Shown here one piece after another: positions 1-13,261 of a DNA stretch of 64,000 bases. The DNA is from Diphasiastrum complanatum (Eukaryota; Streptophyta; Lycopodiopsida; Lycopodiales; Lycopodiaceae): NCBI GenBank assembly GCA_029204225.1, contig CM055099.1:65127852-65191851 (forward strand). Reading direction: 5' to 3'. A model generated the notes under the pieces. It was given only the letters and a program-made list of their open reading frames with translations. It did not search any database and was not told the DNA's origin. The stretch's first letter is position 1, and each line of letters starts with the position of its first letter. The position numbers and the translations under genes are program-made.

Positions 1-126
1 TCTACTAACAAGACAATCTGTAAGATATTGACAAAAATAGTAGAGACAAGTCGTTCCGATTGGAAAACAAAACTCTTCTCAGCTATCTGGGCTTACTGCA
101 CAACTCCAAAGGAAGCCACAAGGTCT
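1..126 (+). mobile_element. Ty3/gypsy integrase fragment
   Basis: Frame 1 from the first base reads as the C-terminal part of a Ty3/gypsy integrase core: a TNK...ILTK stretch, a DWK/TKL motif and IWAY, the usual 'W..L..ALWAYRT' block that follows the catalytic glutamate. It is cut by the window edge on the left and loses similarity near base 126. It is a fossil scrap with no terminal repeat visible. Assignment rests on motif recognition only. Confidence 0.6.
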
Positions 127-767
127 AAGTAATGATCCACAACTAGCGGCTGCATGTGCATACTTCACTACTAGCGGCTTCGTGTGCATACTTCACTAAG
201 TACACATAGTGTCCATGAACAAAGGTGCTACGGGTCCCTATGTCCTTATTTCACATGATGGCAAATTCACGACTGTAAGCCCAAAACCTTTATGATTGGG
301 CACAGTTTGCTTCAAACTGCCCCCGTCGATGATGTGTGAGGGTGATGAGTGTTGCTAAGAGGCTGCGTGTGGAGCTCCCATCATCAAATCTGAGTCCTCA
401 GATTCTGTGCCATCGGGTGATTTCCTCTGTGCTTGGAGCTTCTTTTGGATTTTTTGTCATCGAGTGTCAGGCAACTGGGCCTTAGATGTGTCAGCCTATT
501 GAGCTGCTAAGGCTCTTTGATGGATCTAGTTGAGGGTTGGGTTGCTTCTATACTAGTGTGATGATACTGTTGTTTTGGCCATTGGTGGTTGTCCTCTGGT
601 GATGTGGTTCATGAGCGGGGATGTTTGGACTTCTTGGACTCAATAGGAATGTCCCAAGCTTGGTCTACAAATTGCAGTTGTCGTTGAAGTTTGGGCCCAT
701 TGCAGTTGATGTAGTGCGATATCTGTCATTAGATACCCCAGGACTGCTGTCAGCTGCTTGTTTTTGA
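127..767. other. Unassigned stretch with a short tandem duplication
   Basis: No coding region is recognised. A 28-bp unit beginning ctagcggct is present twice in tandem (143-170 and 171-198) with two visible differences. The rest is mixed-composition sequence between the gypsy scrap and the first Copia element, possibly degraded leader of one of them. Confidence 0.4.
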
Positions 768-2514
768 CATAATCATGAGAGAAATAAGATCTTGCACCAC
801 AACTAAAGATGCTTGGGATGCACTTAAGTCCATCTATGAAGCAAAGAATACTTCTAGAATACTCACTCTCTTAGGATCAGATTTTCCAAAGTTTTCAAGA
901 AGTGAGGAGAGTGCATCAAACTATGTTTTGAGAGTAAAAGATCTTCATAGAGAGATTTATTGTGTTGGTGTTACAATTAACCAAGATGGGCTAGTACAAG
1001 TCATTCTAAATGGCTTATAAGATAAGTATGATAAACTTGTTCAATCCTTTGCCATTAAGGAGGAGTTGCCTAATTTAGAAACTCTCCAAGGAATTCTCAT
1101 CTCATCTCTGAAGAAGCTAGGCAAAGTTATAAACTTTCTAGGATGAACAAACTCGAGCATGGTGGAAGTGAGCTCTTTGTCAAGGACAAGCATAAAGGAA
1201 GGAGTAAGAACCAGTTTGCTCAAGCATCCAACAAAGACAAAGCCAAGGATCAAGACAAAGATGGTGAAGAGGATGATTCATCTCTTCTTCACTTCAAAGA
1301 CCAAGAAAAGAAAGTCAAGTTTTCTTTTGTGGTAAGAATGGTCACTATGCCTCTAATTGCTTCAAGAAGAAAAACCAACTCAAGCAAGCAAATATCTCCA
1401 AAGAGATTGAAGAAGATTTTGTTGCAAGTGATGGAGAAGATCACTCATGGTGTCAAGTTTTTCTTCATCACCTTTCAAGAAAGATAGAGCTTGATACATA
1501 ATAGTGGAGCTTCTTCACATATGTGTAAACTTTTGAAAAGTTCTCTTTTATCTAAGGAGAAGTTGTGGCATCCTAACTTTAAGTTTACGTCTTCTATGGT
1601 CAATAAAGAGAGGCTGTTGGCCTTCCAAAATCATTTTCCAAAGATTTCAAGCCTTGTGAGGCTTGTGCTATGCAAAATCACATAGAAAGCCATATCAAAA
1701 GTCTTTTATCAAGACTACTCATCCTTTGGAGCTTATACACTCTGGATGTTCATTTTTTTTCCTTCTAAAAGTATTGGTGGTGCAACATGTTGTCATCTTT
1801 ATTGATGACTTTACAAGATATACTTGGTTGTATTTACTTTCTTTCAAAAGCTATGGTATTTGATCACTCCTAATCTTCAAAGCTTAGGTTCAATTTTCTT
1901 TCAAAGTTAAAGCTTTAAGATGTGAAGGAGGTGATTACATCTCCAACAAGTTTCATGAATATTGTGAAGGTGAAGGAATAGAGAGAGAGTTTTCTTGTGC
2001 TTATTCTCCATCTCAAAATGGAGTTGCTGAGAGGAAAAATTGATCTTTATGTGAATGTGCTAAAGCAATTTGAGTTGAAGCTTCTTTGCCTATTGAATAT
2101 TGGGGTGAAGCAATTAATTGGGCAAACTATTTGTGCAATAGATTACCTCATAATGCACTTGCTGGAAAATCACCATATGAAGTATTGTTTAAGAAAAAAC
2201 CTAAAGTAGATCACCTTAGAGTTTTCAGATGTGCTTGCTTTGTTCTTGGAAACAAGGAAAAGAGATGATCCTAATTCTATCAAAGGGATTATGGTTGGAT
2301 ATTCATCCAACAAGAAGGCTTATAGAATCTATGTTCTCTCTACCTCAACTACAATTGAGAGTAGGGACATTCTTGAGGAGGCCAAGTTCAAAGATTCTCA
2401 AAAAGATACTCCAATCATCACCCTTGAAGACTATCATGGAGATGGGCCGAGAATTGAGGAGGAGTCACCTCAAATATTTTCACCAAGGAGGTCTCAAAGA
2501 GAAAGATCCGAGCC
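768..2514 (+). mobile_element. Copia-type LTR element A1, broken partial copy
   Basis: A Copia fossil on the plus strand. Parts in order: gag (about 0.77-1.3 kb, UBN2-type with a zinc knuckle), the start of protease (DSGASSH-like, about 1.5 kb), and integrase (about 1.6-2.4 kb, with zinc-finger remnant, FIDDFTR, PSQNGVAER and the GYSSNKKAYR block). No reverse transcriptase or RNase H follows. It is broken, with more than five breaks. It belongs to the same family as A2 on the other strand, because the integrase passages are nearly word for word the same. On the right it stops abruptly against the terminal repeat of A2. The internal decay suggests an old copy. Confidence 0.8.
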
Positions 2515-2999
2515 AAGCAAGATCTGTCAACAAAACATGAAACTAAATACAATAAATGCCTCAACTCGGCTAGAGAGAGACAATGAAAGTGCAAACTCGA
2601 GTAGAGAGAGAGGGCACAAAGAGCTTAGTCTCCAAATTTGCATTGCACACAAATTTCATCATCTTCTCAATGAGAGTACATCACATATATATATATAGAT
2701 CCATGGACTCTCCTCCTACTTTGAGTTGAATTGGATTTGTGAATCCACCTCTCAAGCTATCTAGACTTATTCAAGCCACCTCAATATGTCTAATTGTGCC
2801 ACCTAGTCTTTTCATGCATTAAATGTGGCATGCAAAGTACAAATGGCAATTCCTATGGTAGCTCGAGTTTCTACTTCTACCTACCTTGAATATTTTATTC
2901 TAAGATGGGTCTTTACTAAGCCAAAAGAGCTCAATTCATCTTTGGCATTTTTAGGACCCCTACTTACAACATTAGATAGATTTTTCCAATATTTCAACA
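2515..2999 (-). repeat. Left LTR of Copia A2 (incomplete)
   Basis: Direct copy of 7871-8352. It ends in ...ATTTCAACA, the mirror of the TGTTGAA that opens the full right copy, and is followed at 3000-3007 by CTCCTCCT, which is AGGAGGAG on the minus strand and fits a polypurine tract next to a 3' LTR. It is the 3' LTR of the minus-strand element and lacks the segment matching the first ~130 bp of the right copy. Confidence 0.85.
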
Positions 3000-5900
3000 C
3001 TCCTCCTAAAAAGGTATCTAATGTGGATCAAGCATTGATCTTGAGATAAGACCAAGATTAGATCTATGCTTTGAGAAGGCACTTTTGGAAAGTGGCTATG
3101 TGGAGATTAGCAATACATGAAGTGTCGACATGTTCCAAGTTTGATTTCACCTCCAATGAGCTTTTCCCTTACAAAATGGTGTGCCACTTCTATATGCTTG
3201 CTTCTTGCATGAAAAATAGGATTGTTGCAAGAGCTTGAGCCAATATTGTCACATTTAATCAATAGAAGATCATCCTCTTTGATGCACTTTAGCTCCATGA
3301 TTAACCTCTTGATCCAAAGCACCTCTTTAGTTGTTGTAGTGTGCTTTGTACTCGGCCTCACAAGAAGATAGAGATATGGTATCTTGCTTCTTTGAAAGCC
3401 AAGACACAAGATTGCCTCCAAGAAAGATAGTATATGCATTAATGGACTTTTGATCCATCTTATCACTTGCAAAATTGGAATCCGAATAGCCAAAAATGGT
3501 TAGATCTTCATTCTTGTACAATAAACCATAATCTTGAGTAGAAGATACATATCTTAGAACTCTTTTGGCCATCTTCCAATGTTGGAACTCAGGATCTTGC
3601 ATAAATTGACTCAATTTGTGCACACAATAGCTCAAATTGGGTCTAGCGGTAGTAAGCCAAATTAGGGAGCCTATAAGACTCCTATAAGTGTGATGTCCTC
3701 GAAGGATCTTTCATCACCTTTAATAGGATCTTTTACATGTTGCTCCATGGGAGTATCTATGCCTTTACAGTTTTGCATATTGAATTTTCTCAACATAGAA
3801 AAGACATATCTAGATTGACAAATAAAAGCATACTCTTCATGAAAATCAATCTCAAGGCCTAAATTGTAATGGATCTTTCATTTTAAATTCTCCTCCTAAT
3901 GCATCCTTAGTTTCTTGAACTAGCATCAGACAACTTCCACTAAGAATAATGTCATCTACATAGATTAGAAGAATGACAATATTACTACCATCAAACTTTA
4001 AGTACATAGAAGGATCATAGTCACTAAGCACAAATCCTAATGAAAGTAGAAAGTTGTTGAGTCTTGGATACCATGATCTAGGTGCTTGCTTCAAGCCATA
4101 AAGACTTCTAAATAGCAAATACACCTTAGATTTATCCTTGATAAATCCTTGAGGTTGTTCCATGTATATCTCCTCCTCAAGATAGCCATTCAAAAAAAGC
4201 GTTGGAGACATCAAGTTGATACAATTTCCACTTAAAAAATAAGGCAAGAGATATTATGATTCTTATCGTCACCATCTTTGCTACAGGAGCAAAGGTTTCT
4301 TCATAGTTAAGGCCATATATTTGTGCAAAGCCTTTAGCACATAATCTTTCCTTGTACTTGTTGATGGAGCCATCATGATTGTACTTGGTCTTGAACACCC
4401 ACTTGCATCCAATAATATGCATGTCAGGTGGTGGATCCACTAGCTCCCATGCGTGGTTGGTGATCAAGGCATCATATTCAATCTTCATGGCCTCATACCA
4501 CTCCTTGGTATTGAGGGCTTCTTGGACATCTTTGGGCTCTCATGAGAAACAAAATAAGCGTAAGTGGGATCAAGATCCACTTGCTTTCCTTTGTCATCAT
4601 AAGTGAGCCTCTTAGGCTCGGATCTCTCCCTCACGGATCTTCTAGGAGTAAAAATTCGAGGACTTTCATCTTCAAATCTCGACCTCTCCATACGTTGATT
4701 GTCTTCAATAACAAAAGGTGTTAGATTTTGTAGGTTGCTTGATCTCGGCCCTTCCAAGATTGTACTTTTCTTCTTCATGAAAAACTACATCTCTACTATC
4801 AATTACTTTAGAAGTAGAGAGCATGTAGATTCGATAGGCTTTCTTGTTGGATGAATATCCAACCATTACTCCTTTGCTTGCACAAGGATCATCCTTCTTT
4901 CTCGTTTCCAAGGGAATATGGACAAAGCAAATGCATTCGAATACTCTAAGGTAATCAGCCTTAGGTTTCTTCAAATAAAGTGCTTCATATGGTGACTTTC
5001 CTCCAAGTGCAACGTGAGGGAGTCGATTGCAAAGATAGTTTGAACAATTGATGGCCTCACCCCAAAAGTCTTTTGGCAAGGATGCCTCAATTCTAATGGT
5101 TTTGGCACATTCACACAATGTTCTATTTTTTCTTTTAGCCACCCCATTTTGAGATGGTGTATATGCACAAGAAAACTTTCTTTTGATGCCTTCAAGCTCA
5201 CAATAATCATGAAATCTATTGGAAGTGTACTCATCACCTCCATCACTTCTAAGAATCTTGATTTTGTATGAAAATTGCTTTTCAACTAGAGCTTTGAACT
5301 TTAGGAAATAGTCAAACTCCATAGACTTTGAAGCTAGAAGATATAACCAAGTAAATCTTGTGAAATCATCAATGAAAGTTACGAAGCAAGTAGCACCACC
5401 CTTGCTCTTTGAAGATGAGAAATGCACACTTGAGTGTATGAGCTCTAATGGATGTGTAATCTTGATAGATGACTTTGAAAAAGGCTTCTTATGAGACTTA
5501 GATATGGCACAAGCCTCACATGGCTTGAAATTCTTGGAGATAAGATTAGGCAAGCCAATAGCTTTGGCTTTTTTGACCATGGACACCATAGAACTATAGT
5601 TAGGATGCCCAACCTTCTATGCCATAGTTCCTCCAAAGACATATGAGAAGCAAAAGCACCATCACAAGAGTTAGCATACTCTTTGGGATCAAGCTTGTAG
5701 ATTCCACCATATCTAGACCCAAATGCAAGGACCTCATCATGCTTCTTGAGTGTACATGTATCAACATTGAAATTCACATCTAGTCCACTATCAAACAATT
5801 GCCCAACACTAATAAGATTTTTTGTTAACTTAGGAACAAAAAGTACTTTAGACAGAGAAAGAACTTTTGATGATGAAAGCTTTAAGAGAATGGTCCCTAT

Positions 5901-7725
5901 GCCTTCAATAGCACACTCATGATCATTTGCTGTGTAGATGGACTTCTTGGATCCTTCATAAGGTGTCATGGATGAAAAAGAATGCTTGGAGCTACACATA
6001 TGTGAGAAAGCTCCACTGTCGATGAACTACGAACCATCCTTCTTGAAAGGTGATGAAGAAGAACTTGAGACCATGAGAGATCCCTCTCCATCACTTGCAT
6101 GAGCATCTTCCTTCTCTTTATTGGAAATGTTGGCTTGATTGAATTGACTCTTCTTCTTGAAGCAATTGGTGGCATAGTGCCCCTTCTTGCCACAAAAGAA
6201 ACACTTGATGTTTTTCTTCTTCTTCTTGGATGTGAAAGCTTGAGAGGACTCATCCTCTTCTCCTTTCTCCTTGGAAATAAGATTGTTTTGCTTGAAGAGG
6301 GTTGGTGTTGATTCTTACTTCTTGACTTGTGCTTGTCTTTTGTAAAGAGAGCTTTACCATCAATGTTGAGAGACAATCTTTCCACTTTCAAGAGTTTATA
6401 CTCTTGTCTTGATTCTTCAGAAATGAGCACACTTTGGAGTGCTTCCAAACTTGGTAGCTCCTCCTTATTGGCATAACTCTGAACAAGGTTGTCATATTCC
6501 TCCTTTAACTCATTAAGTATGACTTGGAACAATTTCATTTTGGTTGATGGAGTCTCCTATGCATGACAATTCTCTATGGAGGTCTTTAACTCTACTTACA
6601 TAAGTTGAAGCACATTCATCACTTCTCTGTACACTTTGAAAAATTTGGTTTCTTAGTGTTAGGAGTCTAGAAGTATTCTTTGCCTCTTAGATGGACTTGA
6701 GAGTATCCCATAGGCATCTTTGCGATTAGTACAACACCAATTTCTCTTAAGATGTCATTTGAGACCATTCATTTTAATATAATGCAGAGCCAGTCCTAGC
6801 TCTCTTTTTGTACTTTGGAATTTCTTGAGGAATTGTGGTTCTTCTATGATTCCAAGTACAATATCCATCACATCTTGTAGAATTAAGACAGTTCCATCCT
6901 AACCTTTCAAATTGAGTAATTGGAGGTTGACAATCTTTCACTTGCTTCTAATAGAAAGACACCCATTGAAGTCATAAAGAATGATGGAAGTCAAAAAAAA
7001 TGGATGAAAAAAATTGCTTATCTTCTCACTATAGCAACCAATCCAAGGGGCAAAAAACCAAATCCATATAAGACAAAGCACAAAAACCTGTGAGATAGAT
7101 CTCACAAGCTTGACAATCTCTCTAAAACAAGATTTGGAATCATCAAAAAAGATGGAAGTATGGCAAAAGTTATGGTTCTTAGAATTTCACACGTGTGAAA
7201 ATACTCCAAAATGTCAAATTGACTCAATACAATGTATTTGTATTGAAACAATTTGCCTAGAACCTATAAATTTTGTCTAAATCACATATAGATGAGATTG
7301 GTCAACTTCTGGATGATTTTTGTGATCATTCAGGCAATAAATGACATGTACTCACGATTTGCCACAGGTCCTAGGCGCCCCTACCTACAACACTTCAAAA
7401 GCTTATAGCTTTTGATTGGCTTATCCAACTGTCATGATTCGAATTGCATCAGATTCTACAATTTCTTGCTTTCTAGTGGGCCAATTTGCATGAAATTTGG
7501 ATCTAAGGTGAGAGAGAACCACCAACTGAAAATGGGCAGATTTCACACGTGCCAGCACCTGAAATTCCGTACAGTACCTGATCTGGACCATTCAAAGTGG
7601 TTTGAAGCTCTAAATCACCAGAAAACTGCAAACTAGCTAGAAAATAGAATCTAGGACAATTCCTAGCTTGAAATCCGATCAAATTTGCAAACTTTTTGAT
7701 TAGATTTGCTTGTAAATATTAGGTA

Positions 7726-7738
7726 GGCTCTGATACCA
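7726..7738 (-). other. Primer-binding site of Copia A2
   Basis: GGCTCTGATACCA on the plus strand is TGGTATCAGAGCC on the minus strand, the complement of the 3' end of initiator tRNA-Met that plant Copia elements use. It lies directly next to the LTR edge (TG at 7739-7740), which fixes both the element's orientation and the LTR boundary. Confidence 0.9.
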
Positions 7739-8352
7739 TGTTGAATTCACACGTGTGGGACGCCCTACACATGTACTTTTGATCTCCTAAGCCCAATAAT
7801 ACTATAAAGATAAGACTAGCATTGATTGACAATAGGAAAGCTGATCATACAAGAAATATTATTGTGTTACAAGCAAGATCTATCAACAAAACATGAAACT
7901 AAATTACAAAAAAATGCCCTCAACTCGACTAGAGAGAGAAAATGAAAGTACAAACTCTAGAGAGAGAGGGCACAAAGAGCTTAGTCTCCAATTTGCATTT
8001 GCACACAAATTCTATCATCTTCTCAATGAGAGTACATCACATATATATAGATCCATGGACTCTCCTCCCTACTTTGAGTTGAATTGGAGTTGCGAATCAC
8101 CTCTCAAGGTATCTAGACTTATTCAAGCCACCTCAATATGTCTAATTGTGCCAGCTAGTAATTTCATGCATTAAATGTGGCATGCAAAGTACAAATGGCA
8201 TTCTATGGTAGCTCGAGTTTCTACTTCTACCCTACCTTGAATATTTTATTCTAAGATGGGTCTTTACTAAGCCAAAAAGAGCTCAATTCATCTTTTGGCA
8301 TTTTTAGGACCCCTACTTACAACATTAGATAGATTTTTCCAATATTTCAACA
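7739..8352 (-). repeat. Right LTR of Copia A2 (full length, 614 bp)
   Basis: Begins TGTTGAATTC next to the primer-binding site and ends ATTTCAACA, so the ends carry a TGTTGAA/TTCAACA inverted repeat. The inner part matches 2515-2999. A CACACGTGTG palindrome lies at 7748-7757, near the LTR edge. It is the 5' LTR of the minus-strand element. Confidence 0.88.
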
Positions 8353-8887
8353 GAACCTTCGCAGAGCATCAAGATCATCCTACCAACCTTCGCAAGGTAT
8401 ATAAATGAAATTAGAAGCAGCGAAACTAGCCTGCCTACATGGTTTGATCTTGAAAATCTAATCACAGGAGCATGTTGTGAGAGAGATCATCGCTCTGCGA
8501 GACTTGAACCCTCGCAAATAGTCTGAACCCCCTCGCAAAACTTTCGCAGGGCAGTCAAATCACCTTCTGAACTCTCGCAGACTTTTTGAGGTCTTAGAAT
8601 TTTGTGAAGAAAGCCCCTTCCAAAATTTTGGGTGGAATTGAGCAAGGGAAAGTGGATTTCACCTAATATGCACTCTAAATTCCGTTATATAAGGGGCTGA
8701 ATTCGAGTCATTTGTCACCTTTGTTGGCGAAGCTCTGCTCAGATTTTCACTAAAATTTCCAAATTTATAGAAGAAAAATTTCCGACGGGGGATTGGTCTC
8801 TCCAAGAAGCCCTACAGGAGAAGGGCCCACACTGCTCTTATGCGAGTGATTGAGGAATGCCGCTTCCAATCCCGAGGGCCGTCTCAA
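8353..8887. repeat. Unassigned sequence ending in a dispersed repeat
   Basis: 8353-8700 has no gene but carries many TCGCA/TGCGA words (cttcgcag, ctcgcaaa, tctgcgag). From about 8787 (gacgggggattggtc) the sequence matches, with divergence, the stretch at about 25768-25960. The match is interrupted at 8887 by Copia B and resumes at 14831 (ccgatgagggttttc). This is therefore an older dispersed repeat that served as target for Copia B. What the repeat encodes, if anything, is unknown. Confidence 0.6.
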
Positions 8888-9128
8888 TGTCAATAATCTG
8901 ATGAGCACTATCAATCAATCACCATAAGCAATCACCAAGAGAAAGAGGAAGAACACACCATCACACTATATCACACTGAATGAAAGAGAGTACAATAAAC
9001 CTTGAATATATATATAGAGAGAAAAAACTAGTAGTTGGACTATAGACTAGCCTACATCTACTTACAACTGGTAACAGTTGTCAACAGTAAATCGTAAACA
9101 GTAACAAGTTTATTCATTGTTTCTAATA
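8888..9128 (-). repeat. Left LTR of Copia B (241 bp)
   Basis: Begins TGTCAATAATCTG, like the right copy, and ends TTTCTAATA where the right copy ends TTTCTAACA. It is preceded by CTCAA and followed by a CT run (9129-9137) that is a polypurine tract on the minus strand. It contains only a short tatatatata-gagaga run where the right LTR has a large expansion. Confidence 0.92.
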
Positions 9129-12100
9129 CTCTCTCTCAATGATAAAAATTACATTCTTCTATTCCTAATAAAGTACAAAACTTTTCAAATTTACATCTAC
9201 CTAATGACTTAGTAAAATATCTGCCATTTGATCTTCAGATTACAAAAAACAAGATCAATGGTTCCATTAAGTAATTTCTCTCAAACAAAGTGATAATGTA
9301 TTTCGATGTGCTTGGTTCGAGCATGTAAAACTGGATTTTTGGCAAGGTGAATGCAGCTTTGGGTTGTTGCAAGAAATAGTAGTCGCATTCACCTGTGATT
9401 GACCTAAATCGACAAGCAATCTTTGTAGCCATACCGCTTCCTGTGTAGCATTGTTGAGTGCACAATATTCAGCTTCCGTCGAAGATAAGACTCTGTAGGT
9501 TGCTTTTTGTTGCTCCATGAGACTGCAATTGTACCATAACTGAACGTATGACCACTGGTAGATCTTCTATCATCAATATTACCTGCCAATCGGCATCTGT
9601 GTAACCTACCAACATTTGGCACTTCAGACTGATCATACTTCAAACCAAAATTCAATGTCCCTCGAATGTACCTTGAGAATACGTTTAGCAGACTTCTAGT
9701 GTGCTTGACTAAGATCTTGCATAAATTGACTAACAACACCAACACATAAGAATATCAGGTCGTGTGTGTGTCAAATAGATCAAACTACCCACCAGTTATT
9801 TGTACAAGTAAGCATCTCTTTCTCAGATTCATCATATGTAGTAAGCTTCATGTTGACATCCATCGGTGTACTCAAAGGCTTACAATCCTGCATATTGAGC
9901 TTATTAAAGCAAATCTCGTGCATACTTGATTTGTGTAAGAAAGACAACCTCTTCCTTTTGCCATACTTCAATGCCAAGACAATAGTGCATAAATCCTAGA
10001 TCGCTCATGTCAAAAAGCATGGAAAGATCTGATTTGATTTCATCAATTAAGCTCTCATTACTTCCTATAGTGATCAAATCATCCACGTACAAAACAATGA
10101 ACACTATATCTGAATCTTGCTTTAGAATGTAAAGATTAGGATCAGCCTTACTCTTTACCATTCCCCTTCGCTTGAAGTGTTCATCAATGCAAGAGTACCA
10201 CGCCCATGGTGCTTGCTTCAATCCATAGATAGCTTTGTTGAGCTTACAAACAAGATGCTCTCTCGCTGGCTCAACAAATCTCTGAGGTTGTACTAAATAC
10301 ACCTCTTCATCCAGCACTCCATTAAGAAAGGCATATTTAATGTCCATTTGCTGGATCTTCCAACCATGAAAAGTAGAAATAGCAATGATAGAACGTATAG
10401 TTACCATCTTAGCTATGGGTGCGAAGGTTTCCTCAAAATCAATGCCTTCCTGCTACTCAAATCCTCTCGCAACCAGCCGTGCTTTGTACTTGTTGAGTTG
10501 CTCATCTGCTCCATATTTGATCTTATAAATCCATTTGCAAGTGATAGGCATCTTACCCTCAGGTAGCTCAACCAAGTTCCACGTCCTACTTTTTTGATAT
10601 GGGCCTCCATTTCTGTTTCCATTGCTGCACGCCATTCCTTGTGCTCCTTTGCTTCATGAAAGGTTTTTGTTCTTGAGGCCTTTAGTACGGAACCCATTTG
10701 AGCTAGATTCATTTACTAACCTTGCAGGAGGTTTCTGATTTCTGCTTGACCTTCTAAGCTCTCCCTGTTCACTAGATTCGGGAGTATCTCCCTTCTTAGC
10801 ATCACCTGTGACTGATAAGTACCATTTAGGTACTCGCTTAGGGATTTCAGCTTCAACTTATCTTTTTCCATTGGATCTTCTGCATCAAAATCCACTTCTT
10901 CCTGTACTTTCACTCCCTCATCAAAAGGTTTAGTGATTTCTTCAGATTGTTCACCTTGACTCATCTCATCAAATGTAGCATCCCTAGAAATCACAAGCTT
11001 CTATGCATTTGTATCATACATCCTACATGCCTTGGCCTTATCATCATATCCAAGGAAAATACTCTGACAACTTTTGCATCCAATTTCCTTCGTTTCTCAT
11101 CAGGAATATGAGCATAAGCATCACAACCAAATACTCTCAAATGAGGAATATTAGGTTTCTTTCCAGTAAAAGCTTCATGAGGTATTTTACCTTCCACAGA
11201 TTTCGTAGGACAACGATTTAAGATGTGTGTAGCTGTGTTGCAAGCTTCTGTCCAGAAGGTGTTTGGCATACCCTTGCTTTTGAGCATTGCCCTGGCCATC
11301 TCAACAATGGATCTATTCTTTCGCTCTGCAACTTTGTTTTGCTGAGGTGAATAAGGTGTTGTAGTCTGCCTCTTGATCCTTTGATCCTTGCAAAAATCAA
11401 TAAATTATGTCGAAAAATACTCACCACCTCCATCAAATCTCAAGGTCTTGATATAACTTTTTTCTTTTCAACTAATGTCTTGAATTCTTTGAACTTAACA
11501 AAAGCGTCTGATTTCTTGCTTATGAAATAAATCCAAATGCATCTGCTATAATCATCAATAAAGGTAATAAAGTAATAGCAGCCACTAAGAGATCTAGTCT
11601 GCATTGGTCCACATAGGTCACTGTGGACAAGATCTAGGATGCCACTGGCTCTCCTTGCTCCACTTTTGGGAAACCTCTCTCTGTGTTGTTTTCCCAAAAT
11701 ACAACCTTCACAGATTTTTCCTTCTAAAGAAATATCAGGCAATCCAATAACTAGACTACATCTTTTCAGAATTTGTAAACTTTGAGCACTGATATGACCA
11801 AATCGTTGATGCCAATGATCACTTCAATTATCAACAATGCTTACCATAGATTGAGTAAAAGATCTCGCATTCAGTTTATAGAGTCGATTTTCGTTGACTC
11901 TAGCTCTTGTAGCAATCACTTTGTAGTGATTTTTGATGTCCTTGACGAGACATTTGTCGCTATCAGACTCAACCTTGAGTTGTTGATCAGCCATCGTCCC
12001 AACTGATAGTTTGGCTAAACCAGGAACATATTGCACATTGCTTATCTGCTTTATCATTCCGCTGGCTAGCTTCACTGGTACCACTCCAAATCCTTTCACA

Positions 12101-13261
12101 GGTAGCAATTGGCCATCAGCTTGTCCAACTTCATCGCCATTGTGGATTTCCTTGAATTCCAAAAACCACTCCTTTCTTGAAGTCATGTGCTTGGTTGCTC
12201 CACTGTCAATGCACCAGATATCCTTTGCTTCGTCACTTGTCATTAGCGTCGTAATGAACAAGTTTGAGTTTTCACCTGTATCATCTTCATATTGATCATC
12301 ATCGAATTGATGTTGATTAACATAATTGTCTTCATAATGATCATCATCAAATTGATGTTGATCAGCATAATTGCCCGCCTGCCATTTGCCTTGTCTTTGT
12401 GCTATCTCCTTTTGTTCCTTGAAGCATTCACACTCCCAATGGCCAGGTTTGTTGCAGTACCTACAATTTCTAGGTTTATTTTGTCTGGAATAGCCACGTC
12501 CTTGACCTCGGCCTTGATTCCAATTGCCTCAATTAGGGCTATCATTGGCTTGCTCATGAAATTGTTGAAATGATCCCCCGGCTTGAGTTTCCTCCTCTCG
12601 ATTGATACCTACCATGGCCAAATCTTCTGTCTCGTCCTCTAACTGCAAGAGCTTGATCATAGCCCCTGTTACAATGATTCAAGTTCTCTTGACATTGCTC
12701 TTCCTGCAAGAGCAATCCACCTAGCTCTTCATAGGTTGGAAGATTCTCCCGTGTGGCAATGCTTGTCACAAACATCTGATGTGACTCACTCAAGCTATTC
12801 AATGTCAATTGAACGATCTCGCGATCCTGTACTCGCTCTCCAACGACAGCTAGTTGATCACGGATCTCCTTTACCTTCAATAGGTGATCGGCAATAGTTG
12901 CACCATCATCCATCCGTAATGTGTGCAGCTTTGTCTTCAGGAATAGCACTCGAGCTGTGTTTGTGGTCTCAAACAATGCCTTCAACGTATCCCACGCTTC
13001 TTTCGGTCCTTCCAAATCCAAAATGTAGGGAATGATAGCATCTCTGACTGACAAGCTGATGACATTCTGTGCTTTCTGTTTTCTCCTATTAAATGCCCGC
13101 TGATCTTCTTCAATCACTGGCCTTGTCTCCTCACCTGTCACGATCTCCCATAGCTCCTTTTCCATCAGAATGTTTTTCAATTTGAATTTCCAAACTGCAT
13201 AGTTGTCGACTCTTTCCAATTTGCCAAATTGCCATTTTTGAAAAAATTTTCCATCTCGCAA

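Larger units (their letters stand above)
2515..8352 (-). mobile_element. Copia-type LTR element A2, broken near-complete copy
   Basis: A minus-strand Copia fossil bounded by direct repeats. In its own reading direction (right to left): LTR 8352-7739, primer-binding site 7738-7726, leader, gag with zinc knuckle (about 6.9-6.0 kb), protease (about 6.0 kb), integrase (about 5.9-4.8 kb, FIDDFTR and PSQNGVA motifs), reverse transcriptase (about 4.5-3.7 kb, with WVFKTKY, APVAKM and LIYVDDII), RNase H (about 3.6-3.1 kb, ending in the 'FHARSKHIEVAHHFVRE' block), polypurine tract at 3007-3000, and the left LTR 2999-2515. The left repeat is shorter than the right. Aligned by eye the two LTRs are roughly 94-95% alike, so the insertion is moderately recent. 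The coding part is broken, with about five or more breaks. No target-site duplication is identifiable because the left side abuts A1. Confidence 0.88.

Noticed and set aside
7412-7636. 74-codon plus-strand open frame
   Set aside because: It lies in the leader of the minus-strand Copia A2 on the opposite strand, and no protein-like motif is present.
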